Assembly: GCA_029448655.1 (NCBI GenBank)
Contig: JACCLO010000003.1
Coordinates: forward strand, 62,001 to 126,000
Reading direction: 5' to 3'
Source of the DNA: Wolfiporia cocos
Taxonomy: Eukaryota > Basidiomycota > Agaricomycetes > Polyporales > Phaeolaceae
Length of the DNA stretch: 64,000 bases
Shown: one piece after another, positions 32,219 through 43,961 of the stretch
How the letters are laid out: the number at the start of each line of letters is the position of its first letter
How positions within the stretch are numbered: position 1 is the stretch's first letter
The notes under the pieces: generated by a model
What the model was told of the DNA's origin: nothing
The model's database searches: none
What the model saw: the letters and a program-made list of their open reading frames with translations, nothing else
Translations under genes and position numbers: made by a program

Positions 32219-34036
32219 CTGATTGAACTCTTGCCCGAGGACATTCAGGGAGTCTACAGACTCAACCGATACGAGTGGACTGACACCATTGGAGCCTTCC
32301 GTAACCGCGGAGGAATTGTTGTCATTCCAAGAGAAGATAGGGCATCGAAGTGGGTAGAAGTATACCCCTCCGCAAGAACGACCGCTTGGGAAATAACGCG
32401 TGAAGCGTTTGAACGATTCGGAGAAATCCCTCCGATGTCAACCGCGACGTTGACCGAAAACGAAACCGAAACCATCAACAGAACCTTCGATGCCAATGGA
32501 AATACAAATCAGCCTTCGGGCGCCACAGGAATGGCAGGAATTGAGCGCATCGGAGATGATGGGAGAAATCCTGGAAACTTTACAGGAACAGATAACAGCC
32601 AGACCGGAGGACAGGACCCTCCAGGATTTATATCTGCTTTTGCGCAGAGTGGGATTGGGCCTATGGCTGGAGGAACAGACCTCTTTGGAAGCCCCCCACA
32701 GAACGCACCCGGAATGGGTAGCGGAGGAAATCCGTCTTGGACTAGCCCAAGCAGAGGAATGGGAACAACAAACCCAGGAACATGGCCTTCAGGCCTATTT
32801 GGACGAACCTCCGCAGGTACAAGCGGAGGAGGACTGGGAGGAAACTTTGGACTCGGAGGAGGGAATGCCCCCCCTCCTGGAGGACTCGGAGGAAGAACCC
32901 CCGTGAACCCCGGAGGAGGAAACCCTGGAGGAAACCCAGGGAACCCCGGAGGAAACCCAGGAAACCCGGGTGGAGGATACCCGGGAGGAGGAGGACCCCC
33001 AGGCGGGCCCCCACCACCGAATGCGCCGCAGCCCCAACCTCCGGCGCCGAACCCGTACTACCGACCCCCAATGATAAAGATCAATCCCCCAGACGTATTC
33101 GACGGGGAACGATCTGACATGCAGAACTTCATAAACCAGTGCAATTCCTGGTTTACGATGTACGAAACGTCATTCCAAAACGACGTTCAGAGAGTGATCT
33201 TTATCCTCTCTTATATTTCGAACAAGGGGAAAACGGGCCAATGGAAACAGAATTATCACCTTGTTTATACGAACCCCCAGACGAAACGATTCTTCCCGCC
33301 TAGTCTTGCACAGTTTGATGCAGACTTCCAGAAAGCCTTCGGAGCCATCGAAGAGGTACAGAAGGCGCGGAAGAAAATCCTGGACGTAACCCAGGACAGG
33401 AAGGACATCGATGATTATATCACCGAGTTCAACAACTTGGCCGGAAAGGCCCAGTACAATCGATACAGCGCGGACGGAAACGCATTGCTCATAACCCTCT
33501 TCGAGAAAGGGTTACCTGAACATACGACCCGATACATCATCGGCGTTCGGCCGCTACCAGCGACCATTGATGAATGGCAGTCCGCTGCCTCGTACTATGA
33601 AAATACGTACAAGATATTCTTGAAACGGGATAAACCGTTTGTCAAGAAAAAGGCTTGGCAAGCCTCGAACCAGAATAACGGACGCACTAGTGCTCCACAG
33701 ACAACCGCACCGAAAGATCCGAACGCAATGGATGTAGATCGAATGACCACCCAGGAAAGGGACAATCACATCAAGAAGGGAAAATGCTTCACCTGTCATC
33801 AACCAGGACATATGTCGCGAGACTGCCCGAAGAGGCCGAGGAAGCCAGCCCGCCCTAGGCGGACTACTCGAAAGACCGAAGAAGAAGAAGCCGAGCAAGA
33901 AGCTCGCATCGAAGAAGTCTCCGAAGAAGAGACTGAATACATCACCGCTAACAGAGCGGTCACAGCAATTTGGGCTCTGAAAGCCAAGAACCCCGAGCTT
34001 CTAGCAAGGCTCGTAGAAGAACAGGATTTTGCCTAG
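32219..34036 (+). CDS. gag: Gag polyprotein (B1)
   Basis: The open frame starts after an in-frame TGA at 32216 and ends TAG 34036. The protein-like part begins at once (LPEDIQGVYRLNRYEWTD), but the first ATG in frame is 32436, so either the 5' part is read from a non-ATG start or the TGA is a mutation of an ATG-initiated frame (ATG 32189). Order: N-terminal domain; Gly/Pro/Asn-rich low-complexity region (about 32800-33060); capsid-type gag domain (PPDVFDGERSDMQNFINQCN to YYENTYKIFLKR); canonical CCHC knuckle CFTCHQPGHMSRDC (near 33787); acidic Glu-rich tail. The last 67 nt or more overlap pol in the -1 frame. Confidence 0.85.
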   Translation: MIELLPEDIQGVYRLNRYEWTDTIGAFRNRGGIVVIPREDRASKWVEVYPSARTTAWEITREAFERFGEIPPMSTATLTENETETINRTFDANGNTNQPSGATGMAGIERIGDDGRNPGNFTGTDNSQTGGQDPPGFISAFAQSGIGPMAGGTDLFGSPPQNAPGMGSGGNPSWTSPSRGMGTTNPGTWPSGLFGRTSAGTSGGGLGGNFGLGGGNAPPPGGLGGRTPVNPGGGNPGGNPGNPGGNPGNPGGGYPGGGGPPGGPPPPNAPQPQPPAPNPYYRPPMIKINPPDVFDGERSDMQNFINQCNSWFTMYETSFQNDVQRVIFILSYISNKGKTGQWKQNYHLVYTNPQTKRFFPPSLAQFDADFQKAFGAIEEVQKARKKILDVTQDRKDIDDYITEFNNLAGKAQYNRYSADGNALLITLFEKGLPEHTTRYIIGVRPLPATIDEWQSAASYYENTYKIFLKRDKPFVKKKAWQASNQNNGRTSAPQTTAPKDPNAMDVDRMTTQERDNHIKKGKCFTCHQPGHMSRDCPKRPRKPARPRRTTRKTEEEEAEQEARIEEVSEEETEYITANRAVTAIWALKAKNPELLARLVEEQDFA

Positions 34037-34524
34037 GAGGGAAGCCCACGGTCTTACCCTCCGAGAAAGCAGCGCATGTAATTACCTCGTTCGAGAAGAA
34101 TCGATCCCTCTTCATCCCGGTAATCATGACGCTGGCAAAACCCGTGAAGTGCAATGCACTAATCGACTCAGGAGCAATGTCGAACCTGATCCACAGCAGA
34201 GTGGTAGAAAAATACAAGGTGCCCACGCAACCCTTGAAGAACCCGATCATCGTCAAAAATGTTGACGGAACAGAAAACAAAGATGGGCGAATAGACCGAG
34301 AAGCTACCATACTACTACGATATCCGAAGACCCAGAAAACGCGAAAAGTCCGATTCCTCGTAGGATCAATCGGAACAGAAAATATGATTCTAGGGTATGG
34401 ATGGCTAAAAGACGAAAACCCCACAATCGACTGGAAGGACCAAACAGTCGATGTACGATCGATACTAGGGGCAGAAGAAAAGAAACAGGAAGCCACGATC
34501 CGAATGGATACGGTGGAGATGGTA

Positions 34525-34925
34525 GTTGCCCCAGAAGGAAAAATTCCAACAAGGGGGACCCAAGAAGCTGCGGGGTATGACCTTTACGCCGCAGAAGAAA
34601 CCGAGATTCCCGCCGGAGGATGGAAACTCGTCTCCACAGGAGTAAAAATGAAGATCCCGAAGGGATCATATGGAAGGCTGGCCGGACGATCAGGCAACAC
34701 CCTCAGACACGGATTGGTAGTACAAGCCGGAATCATAGACTCGGACTACCGAGGAGACGTCGGAGCCATCGTCTTCAACTATTCAGACAAAGCGCATAGA
34801 ATTATCCCGGGCATGCGAATAGCCCAGATAATTTTCGAACGACACCTCACCCCCGACATCTTAGAAGTCGAAGACCTAGATGAAACAGAACGAGGGGAGA
34901 AAGGATTCGGATCCACGGATCAGCC
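34525..34925 (+). other. dUTPase domain between protease and RT in B1 Pol
   Basis: Motifs in order: AAGYDLYAAEE, AGRSGNTLRHG, AGIIDSDYRGDVG, GMRIAQII and RGEKGFGST. Motif 2 is unusual: the common PRSGLA reads GRSGNT, with Arg, Ser and Gly retained. It lies upstream of RT, unlike the C-terminal dUTPase of A and G. Confidence 0.92.
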
Positions 34926-37900
34926 AGAAGAAACAGCGCAGCGGCTCTATACTCCCGAGGAGTACGAAGCGATCCGACGCTTCGCGAAAGATAACCCTAG
35001 GATCATAGGAAAGAAAGGGGAGACGCAAAAGAAGTTCCGAACAAAGATACAAATCATCAACGCTGTCAGGAAAGCACTGACGAAATCCCAGGAATTCGCA
35101 CAGAAAACCCCCGAACCAGAACGAACAATTGAGGAGATGGTCCCGAAACACCTACTGGACTTCGCCAAGGTGTTCAGTAAGGAGTCCGCAGCAGCGTTCC
35201 CCCCGTCAAGACCATGGGACCACGCAATCGAATTAAAACCCGATTTCGTGCCGAAAGACTGCAAAGTCTATGCACTCTCGCCTAAAGAGCAACAGGCGCT
35301 GGACGAATTCCTAAAAGAAAACTTGGCCAAGGGATTCATAGTCCCTTCAAAATCCCCGATGGCGTCACCATTCTTTTTCGTCCCAAAGAAAGACAGCGGC
35401 CTACGACCCTGTCAAGATTACCGATATCTGAACGAAGGGACGATAAAGAACGTCTATCCCTTGCCACTGATCTCAGAGCTCCTGGAAAAGCTAAAAGGAG
35501 CAAAGATCTTCACAAAAATGGACCTTAGAGCGGGATACAACAACGTGCGGATCAAGAAGGGAGACGAGTGGAAAGCAGCCTTCAAAACAAACCGAGGGTT
35601 GTACGAGCCCACGGTTATGTTTTTCGGATTGTGCAATGCACCTGGGACCTTTCAGGCAATGATGAACGAAATCCTGAAAGAAGAAATCTTCGAAGGATGG
35701 GTGCTTGTTTATATGGACGACATCCTCATTTTCTCAGAAGACGAGAAAATACACAAGGAACGGGAGCGGCGGATCCTGCAGAGATTGATGGATAACCATC
35801 TCTTTGTGAAACCCGAAAAATGCGCTTTCGGTGTCGACAGAGTCGAATTTCTGGGACTAGTCATCACCCCAGGAAATATCCAGATGGACCCAGCGAAACT
35901 CAATGGGATTAAGGAGTGGCCGACTCCCCGAAATCTCAAAGAAGTCAGATCCTTCCTAGGATTTGCGAACTTCTATCGGAAATTTATCGATCACTACTCT
36001 ACGCACGCCCGACCCTTGGTAGACCTCACAAAAACGGTCACAGGGACAGGGTTTCAATGGACGGAGAAAGAACAGAAAGCATTCGAATTCATGAAGAAAG
36101 CATTCACGACGGCGCCCGCACTAGGAACGCCAGACAAGGAGAAACCGTTCATCCTCGAAACGAATGCATCTCAGTTCGCCACAGGAGCAGTACTAAAACA
36201 GATAGATGAAACAGGGTGCGAACGGCCGGTGGGATATCTCTCACAGTCCCTGACATCAACAGAACGGAACTACGAAATCTACGATCGCGAACTACTCGGA
36301 ATAGTCCGAGCATTAGAAGAATGGCGGCACCTATTGGAAGGAGCACCGCATCGGATCTTGATCCGAAGTGATCATCAGAACCTGACGTACTGGAGAAGCG
36401 CACAGCGCCTAAATCGGCGACAAGCGAGATGGCATCTATTCCTTTCGCAATTCGACCTGAAATTGCAGCACGTCCCCGGAAGGAAACTAGTCATGGCCGA
36501 CACGCTTTCCAGGTTGTACCACCTGGATGAAAGCAACGAAGACAATGAGGGAATCACCATGATTCCAGACGAACTCGTCGTCCACGCAATCCAGATCCCA
36601 ATCATTGATCGAATCAAGAACGCCAACGATCGAGATGAATCTGCGGAACAGGCGATCCGTGCTCTAGGGGGCACAGGCGAATTCCCCGCGAAAACCACCG
36701 CAGATGAATGGCAACAAACGGATGGGATACTGCTCTACAGGGGCAGGATGTACGTACCAAGGGACGAGGGCCTTCGACGGGACGTCATCTCAAAATACCA
36801 CGACACGATCCCGGCCGGACACCCTGGGATCTGGGGCACAACAGTACAGGTTACGACCCACTTTTGGTGGCCCGACATGAGAACAATGATAGCGGAATAT
36901 GTCCGGGGCTGTGCAATCTGTCAACAGATGAAACCTGATAGGAATCCGCTAAAACCCCCTTTGCAACCAATACCGACACGAGAAGATGCCCTCCCCTTCT
37001 CACAGTGCTCGGTCGATTTTGTCACTGACCTGCCAAGAGTCGGAAAGTATGACTCCATGATGGTGATTGTCGACCATGGCCTATCCAAGGCCATCTCTCT
37101 CACCCCATGCGACAAAACAATTACAAGCGAAGGGGCCGCAGAGATATTCCATCGAAAGATATATTCACAGTACGGCATCCCCCGGAAAATCATCTCGGAC
37201 AGGGGACCGCAATTCGCATCAAAACTATTCAGGGAATTATGCAAGCTGCAGGGAACGGAGTCAGCAATGAGTACAGCATACCATCCCCAGACAGACGGAC
37301 AAACGGAAAGGATGAACCAACAGATCGAAGTATACCTTCGTATCTATTGCATGAACGACCCGTTCCAATGGGTACAATGACTGCCTGACGTCGAATTTGC
37401 GCACAACACCAGACAAACCGAAAACCGGCCAGCGCCGCTCGAAATAATCTTAGGATACGTCCCGAGAGGGTTCCCCGACTATGACAGAGTAGGGAACATC
37501 CCGGCAGCGGTCAACAGGATCAAGAAGATCAAAGAGGCGCGAAAAATGGCATTCATCGTGCATGAACTAGCCCAGAAAAGAATGGCAGGACGGTTCCTCA
37601 GAGAACTACCGAAGCTTGAGAAGGGGGACAAGGTCTGGCTCGACGCCAAGAACCTAACGATCCCCTATGAATCGAACAAACTGGCACCAAAAAGAGAAGG
37701 ACCCTTCACCATCACAGAAAAGATGGGACCCATGACATACCGGCTGCAGTTACCGGCGAATTGGAAAATTCATCCGGTCTTCCACGCTGCCTTACTAAAA
37801 CCATTCAACGAAACAAGGGTACACGGACCCAATTACCTACGGCCGCCACCTGATATCATCAAGGGACAAGAAGAATACGAAGTCGAAGCCATCCTTGCTG

Positions 37901-38072
37901 ACAGATGGCAAAGAAAGAAGCATCAATACTTCGTCAAGTGGAAAGGCTATGCCACGGCCGACAACTCATGGGAAGACGAGGCGAACTTGGAGCATTCCAA
38001 GGAGCTGATAAAAGACTACCACAGGACGAGAGTCAGGGCAACCCCGACACTCGAAAACAGGACAGTAATAGT

Positions 38073-39134
38073 ATGTCAACGACTCGCCACCAGCTCCCCC
38101 GCCGTACCACAACCCCCGGCGACGCAGATCGTCGAGAAGGCCGACCGCAAGGTACGCCACCAAGAAGGTACTCCCCCCAGCATCTGCAGATTAGACATGC
38201 CCTCCTCTGGTACAGGGCCGAGGGACCTTTTGCTGGCCGAGCCGATGGCTGGTCGGCCCTCTTCAACATCGCGCAGGACCTCACCCACGTTTACAGCTCG
38301 TACCAGAACATCACCGAGGACCTCGTCCGAATGGAGGGGCAGATCAGAGCGCAGAGAGAGGGACTCGAGCTACTCACCGACAGACTTATCGACCGATTGG
38401 CCGCCACTACGACGGCCCGACTACGACACGCGCTCAACGACTTCGAGGATCGCGAGCACGTTGCTCCCAATCGACCCGAATACACACCGCGACCCGCCCG
38501 CTTTTTCACCTCCGACGAACGACGCCGAGTTGCAAGGCCGTTTGATTTTATGGAGGGCGATAGAGTATTATTTCCGTTGCCTACCGAGACTCAGAGGGCC
38601 CGCCGAACAGGAGTTAGAGACCCGACACCACGTATTTCTGGTATGGGAGGCAACGGGAGACGTGAACCACCTGCACGCCCGACGAGCCCTAGGGCTACCC
38701 CAGCGCGACAGCGAAGAGCGAATAGCACGCCGCCTATTCGACGATCTCCTTCAGTGCAGAGTATTACCCGCGAGGAGTTTGAGCGAGGTGCGAGGGAGCA
38801 CGAACGAGACACCACCTCCCTACCAACATGGGCCGCACGAAACCTCCACCGAGCCGCACACCACTGGAGGTACCAACATAACGAATACCTCCGCGATATC
38901 CCTTCCCTCCGGGTACCAGCGAGGCCCTCACCCGAGCAGCCGTGTCGACAATGTGGTTCCGCTAACCACTGGATCCTCGACTGCCCCGATTATATTTGCA
39001 GAACTTGTGGGCTCAATCAACCAGGTCATAGACAGAATGAATGCCGCCAACACTTCATATGGCGAACTCCTACGACCCCGTCCCTCAGCGGGAACGGCGA
39101 CATCTACAACAAACAGGACGCCGAGGCACTCTGA
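38073..39134 (+). CDS. Overlapping ORF in the pol tail with two zinc knuckles (B1)
   Basis: Frame -1 to pol, 353 aa from ATG 38073 (MSTTRHQL). The frame is already open from 37905. It has a helical N-terminal part (HALLWYRAEGPFAGRADGWS, then EDLVRMEGQIRAQREGLELL), a basic middle, and near the end two knuckle motifs: CRQCGSANHWILDC (C-x2-C-x4-H-x4-C) and CRTCGLNQPGHRQNEC (C-x2-C-x6-H-x4-C). The pol frame is also open throughout. B2 keeps both frames except for one CGA-to-TGA change at 56250 in this one. Function unknown; a nucleic-acid-binding accessory protein is the natural guess. It could be made from its own ATG, by a -1 shift, or from a spliced RNA. Confidence 0.6.
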   Translation: MSTTRHQLPRRTTTPGDADRREGRPQGTPPRRYSPQHLQIRHALLWYRAEGPFAGRADGWSALFNIAQDLTHVYSSYQNITEDLVRMEGQIRAQREGLELLTDRLIDRLAATTTARLRHALNDFEDREHVAPNRPEYTPRPARFFTSDERRRVARPFDFMEGDRVLFPLPTETQRARRTGVRDPTPRISGMGGNGRREPPARPTSPRATPARQRRANSTPPIRRSPSVQSITREEFERGAREHERDTTSLPTWAARNLHRAAHHWRYQHNEYLRDIPSLRVPARPSPEQPCRQCGSANHWILDCPDYICRTCGLNQPGHRQNECRQHFIWRTPTTPSLSGNGDIYNKQDAEAL

Positions 39135-39188
39135 AGAGGGGAACTTGGAAAATTCGTCGAGGCCGACGAATGCTTAGGGAGGGGCTGA

Positions 39189-39897
39189 TGTTACGGTTAT
39201 TTTGATTTTTCGAATATCGACAGAACTCACCACTGGGCAAATACGATACAGGGACTTGTTGCGCAACCAACTCCCCTGGCTACTCGTGACTCTACTGGGC
39301 GCATCCCCAGTTGTACTAGTCTATAGGGCGCGTTTCATCTTTGGCAGATCCAACTCTGCCACCGTTTCATGTTCATCGTTTGTTAGCTGATAGATGGCGT
39401 TCAACCGCCATCATTCTTATCTATCGTCTCAGGTATATCACTACATACCTATCAAACGTTTGGGACTATAGCGTAGATAGTATCGGTGACATCTGGGACG
39501 GACTTGACCCCTGAAACCCAACGTAGTATATAAACTAATGTACTTACTGTCGAGGCTCTTCAGCTCGACCTTGTTGTACAAACAAGAAGTCTTATACTCG
39601 TTCTCAAACGTAGGAAACTACGCTCAGTATTTTTCGCTCGAGCAACCGAACGACTAAGTCCTCGAAGTGCACACTGACTTCTCGGACTTAGGCGAGTCTT
39701 ATATTCCATTTCGACTCGCACCTGGACAGATTATATCCTCTAACGCGTATTGGATATTATACGATCTCCTAGGAACTTCACCTAGGACTTGAAGGCATCT
39801 AACGAGTATTTGCCTTGCATACGGCAACAAGCCTAAGTGCAGAAGAACGATCTATATTCGCGACTTGAATATACGAACGGGTATTCGACCCGTAACA
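39189..39897 (+). repeat. B1 3' LTR
   Basis: 709 bp, preceded by the weak polypurine tract TTAGGGAGGGGCTGA (39174-39188) and followed by the TSD CAGCA. Confidence 0.94.
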
Positions 39898-39961
39898 CAG
39901 CAACTCCTTCAAGTCGCTTATTAGGTTATAGTGTGAGTCCCACAGTCTAGTCTGTGTTATT

Positions 39962-39973
39962 AGAACAAATCTA
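39962..39973 (+). other. G primer-binding site (self-priming)
   Basis: AGAACAAATCTA starts two bases after the G 5' LTR and is the perfect 12-nt complement of LTR positions 31357-31368. It is separated from that LTR region by the nested B1, which shows the match predates B1's arrival. Confidence 0.75.
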
Positions 39974-40917
39974 CCCCTACTCCCGCCCTTGCGCTTGCGC
40001 TTGGGCCTGGGTTTCTATCCTACAGGGGCTATTGCTCGTTGCTGCACACATCCCTACTCTTGACAAAGAGTTTGGGGTGATAGTTGAGATCTGGGGGATA
40101 CATTGCCATCCTCGGCAGAGGATTGGCACCCAGGGAAGCCACACTGCCTTTTTAGGCAGGAGGTCTACCTAACCCGGACTCCAGGGTCAAGGAGACATGG
40201 TCCTCACTGACAAGCTTGGACTATGCGCGGTTAAGACCCACCTGTGGAGAAAAGGGGACGGTCTGCCTGTGTGCGCCCAACCCCCTGCCATGGCAAGCGT
40301 TGTTCAGCGCCCCATCGCTATCCACAGGGTCATCACTATGATGGCACGGGAATTTTCCAAAGCCGCCTCCCAGGCGTAAGGGACCTGCTTTGAACCCGTT
40401 ATGGAAAAAGCAGTGAGGGGGGTGACGTAAAAAATCACCCTGCCATAGGTCACTCGCGGTAGCCAATAGCATAAGTCCTCCGGGCAGCTCGGCGTGCGAG
40501 CATGGGTCAAACGGATTTGGGGCCCCATTGGAAGAGAAGCACGTGGCCCACTCTGTCACAGAATATCCAGGGGGATATAGTAACAACCCTCGCTATAGGT
40601 TATACGGGCGGCGCTAGGCGTACGCCGCTCCTCTATGCCTCAGCCACCTCTACGTGCGTCTCTTTAGCTTGTTGGTCACCTGATTGTTAGGTTAGCGCTG
40701 TAGGGTAGCGCGCGCCTCATCACACTCACGTTACACGTCACATTATGTATCACATGTCTCGCTTACGTACTTACTTACCTCAGCTGTTAGGGCGGTGCTG
40801 CGCACAGGCCAGCACTTAAGGGTAGACACTTAGCGTACCGTTCTTGCATGTATATAAGATACGACAGGAATGGGGCTTACTCCCCATCCTTAAGATTCTC
40901 GACGTTTGGGCCTCTGG

Positions 40918-41481
40918 TGACACAGACTCACTGTTTGTGCGACCCCTGGGCTCAGGGGGATCCATACAGGCCTACAATCGAGGCCATAAGGCACCAACCA
41001 GAGGTGAGCGCAGAGGCTACATGGATGGGGCATCCCCGCATTCCTAGTGTACGCGGACATAGCTGATAACCTCACAGTCAAGGTAGGAGAGATACGGGCC
41101 CCGGGCCAGGAGATCACACAGCGATAAGCGAGAAAGGGTATTACACCATTGTCGAGAATCTGAGAGATGGGGTGTAAGCCCACATCTCGTCGTATTATAT
41201 ACATGCTTGTATCTACTACCAAGCCAGCCCTAAAGATGTGGTCTGTGCACCGCTATCTACTGGGTCATGTGCTAGGTAACGAGACATGTAACAATGTGAC
41301 CATTAGTGACGGTACCTGAGGCGCGCGCTACCCTACAGCGCTAACCTAACGACCAGGTGACCTGCAATAACTGGGAGTGACGCTGGAGGTGGCTATGGAG
41401 TAGAGGCGCGGCGTACGCCTAGCGCCGCACATACAACCTATAGCGAGGGAGTCTAAATTAATAAAGGAATAATTTGTGACA
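40918..41481 (-). repeat. Solo C-type LTR inside the C2 5' LTR
   Basis: 564 bp, minus orientation, with TSD TCTGG at 40913-40917 and 41482-41486. It is closest to the C3 LTRs (shared GCGACCCCTGGGCTCAGGGG near its plus-strand start) but clearly diverged from them. Confidence 0.92.
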
Positions 41482-41700
41482 TCTGGCTCCTCTCTCACAT
41501 GTGCGCCGTGCGACTCGCCTTAGGGCGTCCTCTACTGCTTGACTGGTAGTGACTCGACTATGTAAGTATCCCAGCGATGATTAAGTCATATCCGCGGGAA
41601 TGCCTCTGCATACATCGCTGCTCGCCGTCATCTCGTCGCAAGACCTTGGGGGTTCTCCCCTGCCTATAGCAGGTCGCACAGCCTCTGTAAGTCTGTGTCA

Positions 41701-42499
41701 TAATCTTAAGGATATCTTACCTCCCCCCGTGCGTCCCCGCGCATGGGCCGAGGGTTCTCTACCTGTAGGTTGCCATGGCAACGCGGCGGGGCAGCCTCTG
41801 GTAGAAGCGCCAGAGGTCCGTACTCTTACGAGCCCCCACGAAGCGTTAACCCAGGCAAAGCGGCCACAGGGAATGAGAAAGTAAGTCCGCCCCCACCGAA
41901 CACTGGGTAGCCGGGTCGAACGTCCATAAGCCACGCTCGAGGGCCCGCCGCCATTCGCCTGACAAGGCAATGTGCGCGTGGAGGTCTAGTGCTGGACGTC
42001 CATTACCCTGGGCGGCAGGAGCCAAGCACCGAATCTTTGACTAGTGGGTATGCGAAGGAACCCGCAAGGGTCTCCAACCCCACACCAACAGTCACGAAGG
42101 TCAGACAACAACATCGATAACCGACTACCATACTCGACTGAGCCAACCACATACCCCGAGGTCGGTGCGCCACGCTCATCAATGTCGGCGTCAGTCCTAG
42201 GAGGCGGAATGATCTAGACATTACCACAACCTCCGATGGGCCCGCTCACCTCTAGAGAGCCTCGTTCACTCACGTTGCGGGATGTAAGGGAAACAGGGAC
42301 TGGTCACGGTTTCACCCCAATGCTCCCCTGAAGGCGACGCTCACTTCACTCCTCCACCGGCGGACGGTCCGTGCACATGGACGCTCCCTATCCTACGTCG
42401 TAAGGAATAGGCCGTGTGTTAAACAAGCAACCAAGGATGCGAGGGTCGTAGGATATAAGGTAGAACGTCAGGGACGACGTTTTTCGAGAGGGGGGGTAA
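41701..42499 (+). other. C2 internal domain, conserved non-coding
   Basis: 799 bp, aligned by eye with the C1 and C3 internal domains. Shared blocks include CCCTGGGCGGCAGG, GTGGGTATGCGAAGG, CCCGCAAGGGT and CCAACCCCACA. No shared open frame. Confidence 0.75.
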
Positions 42500-42867
42500 T
42501 GTCACAGAATATCCAGGGGGATATAGTAACAACCCTCGCTATAGGTTATACGAGCGGCGCTAGGCGTACGCCACTCCTCTATGCCTCAGCCACCTCTACG
42601 TGCGTCTCTTTAGCTTGTTGGTCACCTGATTGTTAGGTTAGCGCTGTAGGGTAGCGCGCGCCTCATCACACTCACGTTACACGTCACATTATGTATCACA
42701 TGTCTCGCTTACGTACTTACTTACCTCAGCTGTTAGGGCGGTGCTGCGCACAGGCCAGCACTTAAGGGTAGACACTTAGCGTACCGTTCTTGCATGTATA
42801 TAAGATACGACAGGAATGGGGCTTACTCCCCATCCTTAAGATTCTCGACGTTTGGGCCTCTGGCTCC

Positions 42868-43961
42868 TGACACAGATGGCTCTGTGGGACTCACCATGCC
42901 AGTATCCTTGCGATGAACTAAGGCGACGAGGTGAGGTAGAGGTTATCAGACGCTATAGTAGGTGGAGGGTTCTTCTACGGCGTACGCCGAGAAGAATAGA
43001 ACTAGAGTTATAGGCCGTCAAGGCCCTACTTATATACATAATAATATCAGGTCATGTGCTACTGTATAGTGCATGCCCGATAAGGAGTGTGGGCTTGGTT
43101 GCCATAAGGGCGACCAAGTGATACGACTACTCTACAAAGGCCGTGACCCGCCGGTAATGGCCGAGCCAATGGTAAAAGAGAGAGCGTGTGGTCTCATCGT
43201 TAGATGGACATGTGAAGACGGGCGCAGCCCGGGTATAAGGGATGCCGGTTGCCGGATACCGTGAGGTATAATGGCGATTGGCCGGTCATCGGGTGCTGAC
43301 CAAGGCGGAGCGCCGAGGTCGTAATGCTATTGGGCCAGTAGGCACCGTAGCATGTGATATGTCCGGACCGGAAGGTTACCGGAACATATGGTGGTCTTAG
43401 CCGTGAGGCGAGGACCGGTGTTTGGGCAACGCCGTGATGGCAGAAGCCCGGGACTTGGAGAACGCCGAGTCCGTGGGATGGCCGAGAAGGCCGAGCCTAT
43501 AGCGATATTGCCTTGATGCTAATATAGTGCTATTTGACCGTGTTGCCATTATTATGCGAAGGCGTGGCGCGCCTGAGGTGCCATTGTGATCAAGGATCTT
43601 ATGGCGGTGGGAAGCCGGGAAGGCCGACCCAATAGTACAAGGCCGCGAGGCACTATTTGTACTTGTGGACATTATTATGCGAGCGTGCCGCGCTCGGCCT
43701 ATCATTATGATCTAGGATCTATGACGTGGCTGGTCTTGCTCTGACGGGCGAGACCTGTATGACGTAGCCGTACTATGCTATTGGTCCGGAAGGTGCCGTA
43801 GCGTTATGTAAGCTGGTCATGTGATGATAAGCCCAGTTAAGAGCTTGTCGTGGTGGCAATGGGAGTTAACCCGTAGATAACTTGTAGTTAGACGTATAAA
43901 TCCCAGGTAAATTGCTATAATCGTAGGAAAAATGCTGTAAGCCCCAGATAAATCTGTGACA
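42868..43961 (-). repeat. Solo LTR F4 inside the C2 3' LTR
   Basis: 1094 bp, minus orientation, with TSD GCTCC at 42863-42867 and 43962-43966. Very similar to F1. Confidence 0.93.

Larger units (their letters stand above)
33970..39177 (+). pseudogene. pol: Pol polyprotein with one stop codon (B1)
   Basis: Pol frame overlaps gag and lies at -1 to it; it passes the gag stop as TTTTGCCTAGGAGG, so a -1 shift on the T run is possible. Domains: protease (ALIDSGAMSNLIH, near 34160); dUTPase (34525-34925); RT (VYMDDILIF, near 35709); RNase H (ILETNASQFATGAV, near 36154); integrase (HHCC near 36800-36925, then SVDFVTDLP, ISDRGPQFAS, GQTERMNQQ); chromodomain (YEVEAILADRWQRKKHQYFVKW, 37876-38010); a long Pro/Arg/Ser-rich tail to 39177. 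TGA at 37378-37380 replaces CGA seen in B2. In RNase H the first catalytic Asp is Asn (TNAS instead of TDAS). Confidence 0.92.
31434..39897 (+). mobile_element. Ty3/gypsy element B1 with dUTPase between protease and RT
   Basis: 8464 bp, LTRs 31434-32142 and 39189-39897 (both 709 bp). TSD CAGCA at 31429-31433 and 39898-39902. It is inserted in the G 5' LTR. Order: gag, protease, dUTPase, RT, RNase H, integrase, chromodomain, then a tail overlapped by a second frame. In the first 200 bp the LTRs differ at about five sites, all transitions. Pol carries one nonsense codon. Confidence 0.95.
30792..39959 (+). repeat. G 5' LTR, split by B1
   Basis: 642 bp (30792-31433) plus 57 bp (39903-39959), TGTCACAGATTTGGG...GTCTGTGTTA. 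TATATAAG starts at 31324. The primer segment TAGATTTGTTCT lies at 31357-31368, 33 nt further on, with the inverted repeat AAGGCT/AGCCTT between. Confidence 0.88.

Noticed and set aside
37905..38072. Longer start for the B1 overlapping ORF
   Set aside because: That part lies over the chromodomain in the pol frame and looks like a shadow; ATG 38073 is the better start.
38900..39060. Zinc knuckles as a displaced gag of B
   Set aside because: B already has a complete gag with its own knuckle upstream, and the second frame lacks a capsid domain.
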